From assembly GCA_964621185.1 (NCBI GenBank), contig CAZULM010000022.1, positions 1 to 64,000 of the forward strand: DNA of 64,000 nucleotides. The letters are read 5' to 3'. The notes below the pieces were generated by a model. It saw nothing but the letters and a program-made list of their open reading frames with translations, did not search any database and was not told where the DNA came from. Origin of the DNA: M3007 sp964621185 (GTDB taxonomy: Bacteria; Bacteroidota; Bacteroidia; Chitinophagales; Saprospiraceae). The position numbers were made by a program, and so were the translations under genes. Each line of letters begins with the position of its first letter. The first letter of the stretch is position 1. Positions 9,101-17,898 of this stretch are shown here, in pieces.

Positions 9101-9640
9101 ATGGAACTCGAAAAAGCAACTACAGAACACATTGAGCTGCTGCTCGAATTCGCAGAAAAGACTTTCCGCGCCGCTTTCGAAGCCATGAACGATCCGGAAG
9201 ATTTCAACCAGTATTGCCGAAAAGCATTTACCCGCGATAAATTTTTGGAAGAAATGCAGTCCGGACAATCCGATTTTTGGCTTGGATGGGTCGAAGGGGA
9301 ACTGGCGGCTTACCTTAAATTGAATTTTGACACGCATACGGATGCCGTTCCAAGCGGGAAAACCCTCCAAATCGAGCGCTTGTACGTCGATCCCGGTTTC
9401 CAGGACAGGGGATATGGCGCTACCTTGCTCGAATTTTGCCAAGAACAGGCCAAAATTGCCGGGGCCGAGTGTATATGGCTGACTGTTTGGCAGATGAACC
9501 CGCGCGCCGTGAGGTTTTATGAACGCCATGGGTATGTTTCATGCGGCACCAAGGTGTTCCAGTTGGGCGACGACCCACAGGTAGATTGGGTGATGCGAAA
9601 GGAGCTGATATACTATGATTCGCCTGATTTTTGTGATTGA
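9101..9640 (+). CDS. GNAT family N-acetyltransferase
   Basis: The 179-residue protein has a GNAT fold. The acyl-CoA pyrophosphate-binding loop is QDRGYGATLLEFC (about residues 104-116), preceded by the strand LQIERLYVDPGF and followed by IWLTVWQMNPRAVRFYERHGY, the usual beta5-alpha4 segment. It resembles small-molecule or ribosomal-protein N-acetyltransferases (RimI/PaiA-like), but the substrate is not predictable. The ATG at 9101 is 5 bp after the carboxylase stop; longer in-frame sequence overlaps the carboxylase gene and is not protein-like. It is followed by folP after 21 bp. Confidence 0.88.
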   Translation: MELEKATTEHIELLLEFAEKTFRAAFEAMNDPEDFNQYCRKAFTRDKFLEEMQSGQSDFWLGWVEGELAAYLKLNFDTHTDAVPSGKTLQIERLYVDPGFQDRGYGATLLEFCQEQAKIAGAECIWLTVWQMNPRAVRFYERHGYVSCGTKVFQLGDDPQVDWVMRKELIYYDSPDFCD

Positions 9641-9661
9641 GTATGATTAATACAACGCGGC

Positions 9662-10501
9662 ATGAGGTATAAAACCTTAACCATGAACTGCAAAGGCAAA
9701 CTGCTCCCCCTCTCCGACCCCACTGTCATGGGCATCCTCAACCTGAGCCCCGATTCGTTTTACGACGGCGGCAAGTACAGCGACGAAACAGCCATGCTGC
9801 AGCAAGCAGAAAAGATGCTCGCGGAAGGAGCCAGCATTTTGGACGTAGGCGGTGCTTCTTCGCGGCCTGGTGCAGCGACCGTCGCGGCAGATGAGGAATT
9901 GAAAAGGGTGCTTCCAGCAATAGAAACGCTTTCAAAGCATTTCCCGGAAGCCGTTTTGTCCATCGATACCTGGCGGGCCGAGGTGGCCCAGGCAGCTGTT
10001 GGGGCGGGCGCTTCCATTGTGAACGACATTTCCGGGGGCGTCATGGATGCCCAGATGTTTGATACTGTAGCAAAACTACAGGTGCCTTACATTCTCATGC
10101 ACATGCAAGGCGACCCTGGCACCATGCAGCAAAACCCGCAATACGAGGATGTGGTGTTAGAGGTGCTCGATTATTTTATCAAAAAAGTTGAAATGCTGCG
10201 AAGCATGGGCATTTACGACATTATCCTCGACCCAGGCTTTGGTTTCGGCAAGACAGTTGAGCACAACTATGCCCTGCTGCGCAACCTTCATGCCTTCAAA
10301 ACGGTGTTGGGCCTGCCCATCCTGGCTGGAATATCCCGAAAATCCATGATCTGCAAACCCCTGGGCGTCAACCCAAAAGATGCGCTCAATGGCACTACAG
10401 CCTTGCATGTTGTCGCTTTGCAGCAGGGCGCCAACATCCTCCGCGTCCACGACGTCAAGGAAGCAACAGAAGTAGTAAAGCTATGGAAAATGCTAACCTG
10501 A
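9662..10501 (+). CDS. folP: Dihydropteroate synthase
   Basis: The 279-residue TIM-barrel enzyme joins p-aminobenzoate to 6-hydroxymethyl-7,8-dihydropterin diphosphate in folate synthesis. MGILNLSPDSFYDGG (about 23-37) is the pterin-PP loop signature. ASILDVGGASSRPGA is the second loop signature. LSIDTWRAEVA, NDISGG, LMHMQGDPGTMQ, ILDPGFGFGKT and the GISRKSMI near the end complete the expected loops. Start could be 9662 or the internal ATG at 9683; the longer form is reported. The last gene of a carboxylase-GNAT-folP run; it converges on the small TerB-like gene. Confidence 0.96.
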   Translation: MRYKTLTMNCKGKLLPLSDPTVMGILNLSPDSFYDGGKYSDETAMLQQAEKMLAEGASILDVGGASSRPGAATVAADEELKRVLPAIETLSKHFPEAVLSIDTWRAEVAQAAVGAGASIVNDISGGVMDAQMFDTVAKLQVPYILMHMQGDPGTMQQNPQYEDVVLEVLDYFIKKVEMLRSMGIYDIILDPGFGFGKTVEHNYALLRNLHAFKTVLGLPILAGISRKSMICKPLGVNPKDALNGTTALHVVALQQGANILRVHDVKEATEVVKLWKMLT

Positions 10502-10512
10502 AACCCGAAACC

Positions 10513-11028
10513 TCATTCCCCCCAAATATCCTTGTCAAACGCAGACTTGTCTTCCTCCATCCCCGCAGGCGCCTCAATTGGCGCGATCATCGGCAAATTC
10601 ACCCATTCGTGCTCTTCCGAAGACACAGCGCCCATGCGCAAAAAACCGCCCGATGCCTTTGCCGTTTCTGCAGCAAGGCCGAGCAGTCCCTTGTACAGGT
10701 TGTAAGCTACTTCCCGGTCCAATTTGACCAGTATCGGGTTCAGTTTCCCCAAACGGTCAGCAAGTACTGCGTTGCGCTCCCTTGTATCGGCAGGCAAAAC
10801 GGACATCTCATGCTGGAGCTTCACCCAAAAGCCCTCGGCGATGCTGCGATAGTATTCTTGTAAGTCAGCCTGCCCTGCATAGCTGCGGGTACGCACCAGT
10901 TTCTCCGACCAATTCCTTTCGTCACCGTCCAGCTTGCCATCGGCAGCGCCAATAAGGATGGTCACCAGGGCCGGGGCTGCCTTCAAAGCTTCTATTTCTT
11001 CTTGCGATAATTTCTTGAAAATGTCCAT
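10513..11028 (-). CDS. Small TerB-like protein of unknown function
   Basis: The 171-residue protein has no signal peptide or membrane segment. The N-terminal segment ILIGAADGKLDGDERNW resembles the acidic, metal-binding helix pair of TerB-type domains (ADGxxDxxE). The rest is helical, with an LxxEVAYNLYKGLLGLAAE helix and a short tail. The similarity to TerB is by eye only and could be coincidental. MDIFKKLSQEEIEAL at 11026-11028 is taken as the start because the upstream extension (SDGKCSKSFPGF) does not look coding and overlaps the mutS promoter region. It is divergent from mutS. Confidence 0.65.
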   Translation of the reverse strand: MDIFKKLSQEEIEALKAAPALVTILIGAADGKLDGDERNWSEKLVRTRSYAGQADLQEYYRSIAEGFWVKLQHEMSVLPADTRERNAVLADRLGKLNPILVKLDREVAYNLYKGLLGLAAETAKASGGFLRMGAVSSEEHEWVNLPMIAPIEAPAGMEEDKSAFDKDIWGE

Positions 11029-11087
11029 GTTGATGTCAAGTGTTGTTGAATATTTGGGCGAAGTTAGAAAGCCGGGAAATGACTTGC

Positions 11088-11095
11088 TACATTTG
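11088..11095 (+). promoter_or_regulatory. Candidate -7 element TACATTTG for mutS
   Basis: An 8/8 match to TAnnTTTG lies 54 bp upstream of the mutS ATG. The nearest TTTG upstream is 31 bp away, too far for a standard -33 box. Confidence 0.4.
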
Positions 11096-11149
11096 CCGTC
11101 CGACAAAATATAAACGACGCGATTCATCGGAGAATTTTAACAAAAACCC

Positions 11150-13843
11150 ATGGCTAGGACAAAAAAAGAGGGCGGATCCACGAAGGGCGGCGCTACGACG
11201 CCCTTGATGGCGCAGTTTATCCAGGTAAAGGCCAAATACCCCGACGCGGTGCTGCTGTTCCGTGTGGGCGATTTTTATGAAACATTTGGCGAGGATGCCA
11301 TCAAGAGCAGCAGGGCCCTGGGAATAACCCTTACCAGCCGGAACAACGGCGGCTCCGATATCGAGCTGGCGGGCTTCCCCTTCCACTCGCTCGACACCTA
11401 CCTTCCGCGCCTCGTCCGGGCTGGTTACCGCGTGGCGATTTGCGAGCAGATGGAAAAGCCGGTGCCGGGCAAGGTGGTGCGCCGCGCCGTGACCGAGGTA
11501 GTTACCCCGGGCGTGACCACAGAGGACGCCCTCCTTGAGCACAACAGCAACAATTACCTGGCAACCCTCGCTTACGGGAAAAACGAACAGTTCGGGCTCT
11601 CGTTCCTCGACATTTCAACGGGAGAGTTTTTTGTATCAGAAGGCGACAGCAGCAATATAGACAAGCTCTTGCAGAGTTTCAAGCCGGCGGAAGTGGTGCT
11701 GCCCAAAAGCAGGGTAAAGGAATTTACGGCCGTTTATGGCGACAAATTTTACACCAATACACTGGAAGACTGGATTTTTACCCGCGATTTTGCCCGGGAA
11801 AAACTGCTTGGCCATTTCCAGACCGCCAGCCTCAAAGGTTTCGGCATAGAAGAGCTGGATCTGGCCCAAACAGCCGCTGGCGCCGCGCTGCACTATCTTG
11901 CCGCCACCGAAAACAAGCACCTTACCCACATAACTACCCTAAGCCGGCTTCAGACGGAAAAATACGTATGGCTCGACCGTTTCACCATCCGAAACCTGGA
12001 ATTGGTGTCGAGCAACCACGAAAACGGCGTTTCGCTGTGCCAGGTGCTCGACAAGACCGTGTCGCCCATGGGCGCCAGGCTGCTCCGGAAATGGATATTG
12101 CTGCCCCTTACCAGCTTCAACCAGATCAAAGACCGGCACGATACCGTGCAACTCCTGGTAGAAAACCAGGCTTTTGCCGGCGAGATCGAGCCCCAAATCC
12201 GGCATATCGGCGACCTGGAGCGCTTGATGGCCAAGACTTCGGTAGGGAAAATCAATCCCCGCGAGGTGATGCAGCTGCGCAGGGCACTGTTGGCCATCGA
12301 ACAGCTCAAACAATTGCTCCAACAGCCAGTGGTCGCCGAAAGCCCTTTGTCCGCCGTCATCGCACGCTTTGCCGAAGGACTGAACCCTTGCCAGACCCTG
12401 CGCGCCCGCATCGAGCGCGACCTCGACCCGGAACCGCCCGCAGACATCCGCAAGGGCGGGGCTATGGCCGACGGTTGCAACGCCGAGCTCGGCGAACTTC
12501 GCCATATCGTGCGCAACAGCCGCGACACGCTGCTCGAAATACAGCAGCGGGAAATCGACCGCACGGGCATCCCGAGCCTTAAAGTAGCCTTCAACAACGT
12601 ATTTGGCTACTACATCGAAGTGACCTCCAAATGGAAAGACCAGGTGCCACCGGAATGGACGCGCAAACAGACCATCGCCAACGGGGAGCGCTACATCACG
12701 GAGGAACTCAAAACGCTGGAGGCCAAGATTTTGGGCGCCGAAGAAAAGATTCAGGCGCTTGAAGAAGCCCTGTTCCTGGCTTTGGTGGAAGAAATTGGCA
12801 ACTACATACAAGCAGTACAGCAAAACGCGCAGCTGATCGCCCGCCTCGACTGTCTGCTCTCTTTTGCCAAATGTGCCCTTAGAAACAACTATGTCCGCCC
12901 GGAAATAGACGACAGCACCATCCTCGAAATCCGGGAGGGCAGGCACCCGGTCATCGAAACACAGTTGCCGATCGGCGAGCCTTATGTTCCCAACGACCTT
13001 TTCCTCGACAGCGAATCTGTGCAGGTCATCCTCATTACAGGCCCCAACATGTCGGGGAAATCGGCGCTGCTTCGGCAAACAGCGCTCATAACCCTCATGG
13101 CCCAGATGGGGAGCTTCGTACCGGCAGGCAGCGCCCGTATTGGTTTGGTTGACAAAGTGTTCACCCGCGTGGGCGCCAGCGACAACATCAGCGGCGGGGA
13201 AAGCACGTTCATGGTAGAGATGAACGAAACTGCGCTGATCATGAACAACATCAGCGACCGCTCCCTAATCCTTCTGGACGAAATCGGGCGAGGCACCAGC
13301 ACCTACGACGGCATCAGCATTGCCTGGAGCCTGACCGAATACCTGCATGACAACGAGCGCGCCCGCCCCAAAACCCTGTTCGCTACCCACTACCACGAGC
13401 TCAACGAGTTGGCGGAAAGCCATGAAAGGGTGCATAACTTCCACGTGAGCACCAAAGAGATCGGCCAAAAGGTCATTTTCCTGCGCAAACTGGTGCCTGG
13501 CGGCTCTAACCACTCCTTTGGGATCCATGTGGCCCGGATGGCCGGTATGCCCCAGAGCATCGTGGAGCGCGCAGCCGAAATACTGAAAACACTGGAATCC
13601 CAATCGGTGGAAGGGGAAATTGCCGAGTCTAAGACCAATGGCAAGCAGCAAAAGGCGGAAACCCAGTCGCAAATGCAAAAAAAGGTCAAGAACATCGCTG
13701 CGCCCCTGCAACTGCATATTTTTGACCTCGACGACTACACCATGAAGATCAAGGAAGAACTGCTGGGGCTCGACTTGAATACTATGACGCCCGTGGAAGC
13801 GTTGTGGAAGTTGAACGAATTGGTGAAAATTGCGAAGAAGTAA
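11150..13843 (+). CDS. mutS: DNA mismatch repair protein MutS
   Basis: The 897-residue protein recognises mismatches and recruits MutL. The N-terminal mismatch-binding domain has LFRVGDFYETFGEDA, with the Phe-x-Glu of the mispair-reading wedge (near residues 41-43). It is followed by connector, core and clamp domains. The C-terminal ABC-type ATPase has Walker A TGPNMSGKSALLRQ (near 629), the signature region ISGGESTFMVEM, Walker B SLILLDEIGRGTSTYDG (near 705-720) and the ATHYHEL switch. A charged, Gln/Lys-rich linker near residues 820-850 precedes a conserved C-terminal helix pair. The length and completeness are normal for MutS1. No mutL is in the window. Confidence 0.98.
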   Translation: MARTKKEGGSTKGGATTPLMAQFIQVKAKYPDAVLLFRVGDFYETFGEDAIKSSRALGITLTSRNNGGSDIELAGFPFHSLDTYLPRLVRAGYRVAICEQMEKPVPGKVVRRAVTEVVTPGVTTEDALLEHNSNNYLATLAYGKNEQFGLSFLDISTGEFFVSEGDSSNIDKLLQSFKPAEVVLPKSRVKEFTAVYGDKFYTNTLEDWIFTRDFAREKLLGHFQTASLKGFGIEELDLAQTAAGAALHYLAATENKHLTHITTLSRLQTEKYVWLDRFTIRNLELVSSNHENGVSLCQVLDKTVSPMGARLLRKWILLPLTSFNQIKDRHDTVQLLVENQAFAGEIEPQIRHIGDLERLMAKTSVGKINPREVMQLRRALLAIEQLKQLLQQPVVAESPLSAVIARFAEGLNPCQTLRARIERDLDPEPPADIRKGGAMADGCNAELGELRHIVRNSRDTLLEIQQREIDRTGIPSLKVAFNNVFGYYIEVTSKWKDQVPPEWTRKQTIANGERYITEELKTLEAKILGAEEKIQALEEALFLALVEEIGNYIQAVQQNAQLIARLDCLLSFAKCALRNNYVRPEIDDSTILEIREGRHPVIETQLPIGEPYVPNDLFLDSESVQVILITGPNMSGKSALLRQTALITLMAQMGSFVPAGSARIGLVDKVFTRVGASDNISGGESTFMVEMNETALIMNNISDRSLILLDEIGRGTSTYDGISIAWSLTEYLHDNERARPKTLFATHYHELNELAESHERVHNFHVSTKEIGQKVIFLRKLVPGGSNHSFGIHVARMAGMPQSIVERAAEILKTLESQSVEGEIAESKTNGKQQKAETQSQMQKKVKNIAAPLQLHIFDLDDYTMKIKEELLGLDLNTMTPVEALWKLNELVKIAKK

Positions 13844-13870
13844 TTTAACACATAGGTGTTATGTGTTAAA
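13844..13870. repeat. Hairpin sharing the aacacatag motif
   Basis: A perfect 10-bp stem (tttaacacat 13844-13853 / atgtgttaaa 13861-13870) with a 7-nt loop starts directly after the mutS stop. It shares the aacacatag core with the inverted repeats at 39793-39968 and 42906-42964. It is followed by A residues rather than T on the plus strand, so it is not a classic terminator for mutS. Confidence 0.5.
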
Positions 13871-13898
13871 AAAAACGATGCATTAGCCCCCTCCTTTG

Positions 13899-13906
13899 TA
13901 CATTTG
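13899..13906 (+). promoter_or_regulatory. Candidate -7 element TACATTTG
   Basis: An 8/8 match to TAnnTTTG lies 127 bp before the start of the large FG-GAP protein, which would give a leader of about 120 nt. No -33 TTTG is seen. Confidence 0.35.
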
Positions 13907-14033
13907 CCTTCCTAATCCGTATCTTCAAGCTACCCCGCCCGGTCTCATTTCAAAACAGACTGTTAATCGCGGTTGTGGGCAAATTAAAACGCATTTTTGC
14001 CCGTTTCACGCCCATTCAAAACAAAACCCGATC

Positions 14034-17000
14034 ATGCTATTGAAAATGAATGCCCGACGGCTGATGCTCGCTATCCCTTTTCTCTTTATTTCCTTTGTTT
14101 TGTTTGCCCAGGCACCTGTGGAGGACTGCAACAACGGCATTGACGACGACGGCGACGGGCTTATCGACTGCTTCGACACAGATTGTACCTGCACAGGCCA
14201 GTGCGACGATTTTTACTACACCACCTGCAACGCTGATTGTTATTACGTCCCACCTTGCGGGCAAATATCCTTGGGCATACAGTGGAGCTCCGACGCGGAA
14301 ACAGGCACGTATTCCCCAATGGTGGCAGGCGACATGGACGGCGATGGCATCCCCGATATTGTCACCACGCGCAACGAATCGCCCGACCTGTACGTGATCG
14401 ACGGCGCGACCGGCCTTACCAAGGTGCATGTGATGGCCCCAACGGTTTGGCCTGGTGGCACCGCGCCGGCCATTGCCGACCTCGACCACGACGGTTTAGG
14501 GGAGATCGTGATCGTCGGTTTCGACCGTCTCCTGTATTGCTATGAGCATGACGGCACCCTAAAATTTACCAGTTCCATCCAAGTGGGGTACCAGCCGCGG
14601 TACAGGTATTCGGTACCGAACATCGCCGATTTTGACCACGACGGCTGGGCAGAGATCAATATTGGCAACCAGGTTTTTAGCGGGCAAACCGGCGCTTTGC
14701 TGGCACAAGGCGGCTCAAATGTTTCAGCCGGAGAACACCCGGCCAGGGCGGCAAATGGCTTTTCATTTGCTTCTCCCGTTGCAATGGACGTGCTGCCGGA
14801 TGCCTTTTGCCCCGATTGCGCCGGGCTTGAGATCGTAGCGGGCAACCAGGTGCTTTCCGTCAACCTCGCGACAGGGGCGGTCACGCCGGTTGTTTCGGCA
14901 TTTTGGCCTGTGTCAGATGGGTTCACCAGCGTCGCCGATTTCGACGGGGATGGGGACTTAGATGCCATCGTGCAGGGCAGGAACATTTTTACGAACGCCA
15001 ACACCGTATTTGTTTGGGATATACAAACCCCCTTTGTTTTGCGGCAATATAAATTGATAAACAACTGGGCAGAGGGCGCCTCCAGGGTGAACGTGGCGGA
15101 TTTGAACGGAGATGGGAGGCTTGAAGTCAGCTTTGTGAGCCACCCCAGGCTCTACGCACTGAACAACGACTTCTCAGTGCTGTGGACCCGCCCCGTGGAC
15201 GATGCCTCAGCCATCACTTGTTCCAGCATCTTTGATTTTTGCGGCGACGGCTCCGCAGACATCGTGTACCGCGACCAAGAGTGGCTTCGGGTAATTGACG
15301 GGGCGACTGGCGCGGTGAGCTTTCAAGATCAATGCCTGAGCGCCACCCATATCGAGGCGCCCCTAATCTTAGACGTGGATGCCGACGGGCAGACAGAAGT
15401 AGTTATCCAGTGCGGCACCAATGGCGGGTCTTCCACCGGCACTGTAGTGGTGTACGAAGCGATCGGCACACCAGACATCACTTCGCGGAAAGTGTGGAAC
15501 CAGCATGGCTATTTTAACACCAACATCAACGAAGACCTGAGCGTGCCGCAATACCAGCAAAACCCGCATGTTATCGGCGACTCCTTAGTGATGAACACCT
15601 TTATGAACCAATATTTCAACCCCACATTCCCATCGCCGGATGGCGCCATTTCCTTCCAAAACGTCTCCTGTAACCGCGATTCAATGGAGATAAGCCTGGA
15701 AATCTGCAATGTCGGCGACAATATAATGCCCGCACAAACCCCGATCTCCGCTTACCTGGGCAACCCGCAAACAACAGCTGCCACCTGGATCGGCAGCGCC
15801 ATCCTTGGGGCCGACATCAACCTTGGGGCCTGCGACACCCTGCGCTTCAACGTTCCCCGGTATGCCAACGACACGATATTCTTAGTGCTGAACGACGACA
15901 ATTCGACTCCAACGCCTTTTAACTTGAACACCGATTTCCCCGTAACGGCCATCGGGGAGTGCGGCTTTGGCAACAACATCGCGTCTTTTTACTATCTCTA
16001 TCTGCCCGCTGTCGTTGACCTTGGCCTGGACACAGCGATTTGCGACAACACCAGCATCCAGTTGGATGTTTCCGGCAACCAGCTGGTTGGCTGGCAATGG
16101 AGCACGGGAGACACGACATCCAGCCTGAGCATAGCCGCCCCCGGGGTGTACGCTGTGTCTGTGACGGACGTATGCAACATCTTGCAGACGGATACCATCC
16201 TCATTGCTATCGACAGCAGCACCGTGGTGAACATCGGGATAGATCAGAGCCTCTGCAAAGGGGAAACAGTGGCATTTTCCGAATCCGGGTTTGATTTCTA
16301 CAATTGGGCATCAACTGCCTCCCTGAGCTGTACCGGTTGCGCCAATGTCACCGTTTCACCGGCCAATTCAACCCTGATCATCCTGGAAGCTGGCTTTTCA
16401 AACGGTTGTGTCAACCGGGATTCGGCCTATATCACGGTATTCGACACGTTTTACCACAAAGTGGACACCTTAGTTTGCTGGGGAGGAAAAGTCAATTATA
16501 ACGGCCAATTGATCCCTGCGGACAGCAGCGCCACTTTTTTCCTCCAAACGGTGCACGGCTGCGACTCTACCGTGCAGGTTCGGGTTGCAGGCACTGCGCT
16601 CGGCACCTTCAACCATGTGGTGGACACGGCGGTTTGCCTTGGGAAGACCTTGTCGTACCTGGGTTTCGACTTGGAATGGGGAGCGGAAAAATCTTTCAAT
16701 CTGAGCGCCATAACTGGCTGCGACTCTACCGTGCTGGTTCGTGTCGCGCCGCTCGACACCTTTTATCTTTTGGAAGACCGCACTATTTGCTATGGCGAGT
16801 TTTCTGAAATTTTCGGACAGCAGCAAAACACCAGCGGGGTCTATAACGGGAAGTTCACCGCGACAAACGGCTGCGACTCCACCCATGTCATCAGCCTGAG
16901 TGTTCTGCCGCAAATTCAATTGGAAATCGACGCTACACCCGCTTGTTTTGGAGAATCCAACGGCGCCTTGAGCGTTGCGGTGCCAAATGGCGTAAATCCA

Positions 17001-17894
17001 TTGCAGTTCGCCTGGAGCTTTGCCGGGCCTCAGGTACCGCAGGCCCAAAACCTGCCGCCTGGCGATTATTCCCTCACTGTGACCGACGGGAACGACTGCA
17101 CCGAAACGAAGGATGTCACAGTCGAATCCTATCCCGCGTATATTTTTGAAGCAAATGCCGACTCCGTGAGCTGTTTCGGCTTGAGCGATGGCGCCATTTC
17201 GGTCGAAAGCCCGGACCCTGGGCTCACATTCTCCCTCGACTACGGCCCATTTATGCAAACGCCGCTGTTTGGCAACCTGAGGGCAGGTACATATGACATA
17301 CGCGCAGAGGATATTTACGGATGCCAGGACACCGTGCAGGTAAGCGTGCAGCAACCGCCCCTGTTGGTGCTCGACCTGCCTCAAGACACCACCATTCAGT
17401 TGGGCGTTTCGCTCCCATTGAACATTGGTTTTCAGGGGCTCAGCCCTGTCAGTTATGTGTGGAGCGACACCAGCTACCTCAGTTGTGCCGCTTGCCCCGA
17501 GCCCGTGGTGCAAGTGCCGCTGCAGACCGTGCGCTATATGCTTACCATTACTGACAAAAACGGCTGCTCGGCCAGCGACGAGATGCTGCTGACCGTCGAT
17601 CAGGTCATTGGTGTTTACATTCCCAATGCGATCGGTGGCGGCGGCGAGAACAGCCGCTTCGAGCTAAATTTCGGCCCCTCGGTGCAGAAAATAAACCTGA
17701 TGCGTGTGTTTGACCGCTGGGGAAGCCTGCTGCACGAGGTGCGGGATGCTTTCCCGGGCGATGCAACTATCACTTGGGACGGCCGTTACAAAGGTTCCCT
17801 GGTGAATCCGGGGGTTTATGTCTGGATGATCGAGCTCGAATTGGTGAACGGCGTGGTGGTGCAGAAAAAAGGCGATTTGACCGTGGTAAGGTAA
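14034..17894 (+). CDS. Giant secreted FG-GAP/SprB-repeat protein with gliding-type T9SS domain
   Basis: The 1286-residue protein has a signal peptide (residues 1-25, ending VLFAQA). It continues with a MopE-like acidic Cys motif (EDCNNGIDDDGDGLIDC) that should bind calcium. About seven FG-GAP/VCBS-type propeller segments with DxDxDG calcium loops follow (for example GDMDGDGIPDIV and DFDGDGDLDAIV). Next come Ig-like segments, three ~50-residue repeats each containing GCDST, and two SprB-like repeats. It ends in a gliding-motility-associated C-terminal domain (VYIPNAIGG ... VFDRWGSLLHEV ... VYVWMIELELVNG), which marks export by the type IX system. It is probably a surface or secreted adhesin; the target is unknown. 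ATG 14034 starts the signal peptide; the longer frame upstream is not credible. Confidence 0.9.
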   Translation: MLLKMNARRLMLAIPFLFISFVLFAQAPVEDCNNGIDDDGDGLIDCFDTDCTCTGQCDDFYYTTCNADCYYVPPCGQISLGIQWSSDAETGTYSPMVAGDMDGDGIPDIVTTRNESPDLYVIDGATGLTKVHVMAPTVWPGGTAPAIADLDHDGLGEIVIVGFDRLLYCYEHDGTLKFTSSIQVGYQPRYRYSVPNIADFDHDGWAEINIGNQVFSGQTGALLAQGGSNVSAGEHPARAANGFSFASPVAMDVLPDAFCPDCAGLEIVAGNQVLSVNLATGAVTPVVSAFWPVSDGFTSVADFDGDGDLDAIVQGRNIFTNANTVFVWDIQTPFVLRQYKLINNWAEGASRVNVADLNGDGRLEVSFVSHPRLYALNNDFSVLWTRPVDDASAITCSSIFDFCGDGSADIVYRDQEWLRVIDGATGAVSFQDQCLSATHIEAPLILDVDADGQTEVVIQCGTNGGSSTGTVVVYEAIGTPDITSRKVWNQHGYFNTNINEDLSVPQYQQNPHVIGDSLVMNTFMNQYFNPTFPSPDGAISFQNVSCNRDSMEISLEICNVGDNIMPAQTPISAYLGNPQTTAATWIGSAILGADINLGACDTLRFNVPRYANDTIFLVLNDDNSTPTPFNLNTDFPVTAIGECGFGNNIASFYYLYLPAVVDLGLDTAICDNTSIQLDVSGNQLVGWQWSTGDTTSSLSIAAPGVYAVSVTDVCNILQTDTILIAIDSSTVVNIGIDQSLCKGETVAFSESGFDFYNWASTASLSCTGCANVTVSPANSTLIILEAGFSNGCVNRDSAYITVFDTFYHKVDTLVCWGGKVNYNGQLIPADSSATFFLQTVHGCDSTVQVRVAGTALGTFNHVVDTAVCLGKTLSYLGFDLEWGAEKSFNLSAITGCDSTVLVRVAPLDTFYLLEDRTICYGEFSEIFGQQQNTSGVYNGKFTATNGCDSTHVISLSVLPQIQLEIDATPACFGESNGALSVAVPNGVNPLQFAWSFAGPQVPQAQNLPPGDYSLTVTDGNDCTETKDVTVESYPAYIFEANADSVSCFGLSDGAISVESPDPGLTFSLDYGPFMQTPLFGNLRAGTYDIRAEDIYGCQDTVQVSVQQPPLLVLDLPQDTTIQLGVSLPLNIGFQGLSPVSYVWSDTSYLSCAACPEPVVQVPLQTVRYMLTITDKNGCSASDEMLLTVDQVIGVYIPNAIGGGGENSRFELNFGPSVQKINLMRVFDRWGSLLHEVRDAFPGDATITWDGRYKGSLVNPGVYVWMIELELVNGVVVQKKGDLTVVR

Positions 17895-17898
17895 AGGC

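Noticed and set aside
11939..13078. 379-codon minus-strand open frame inside mutS
   Set aside because: Antisense to conserved MutS core and ATPase sequence; the translation has no recognisable fold or motif.
16470..17513. 347-codon minus-strand open frame inside the giant FG-GAP gene
   Set aside because: Antisense to repeat regions of a clear coding gene; the composition is His/Val/Gly-rich and not family-like.
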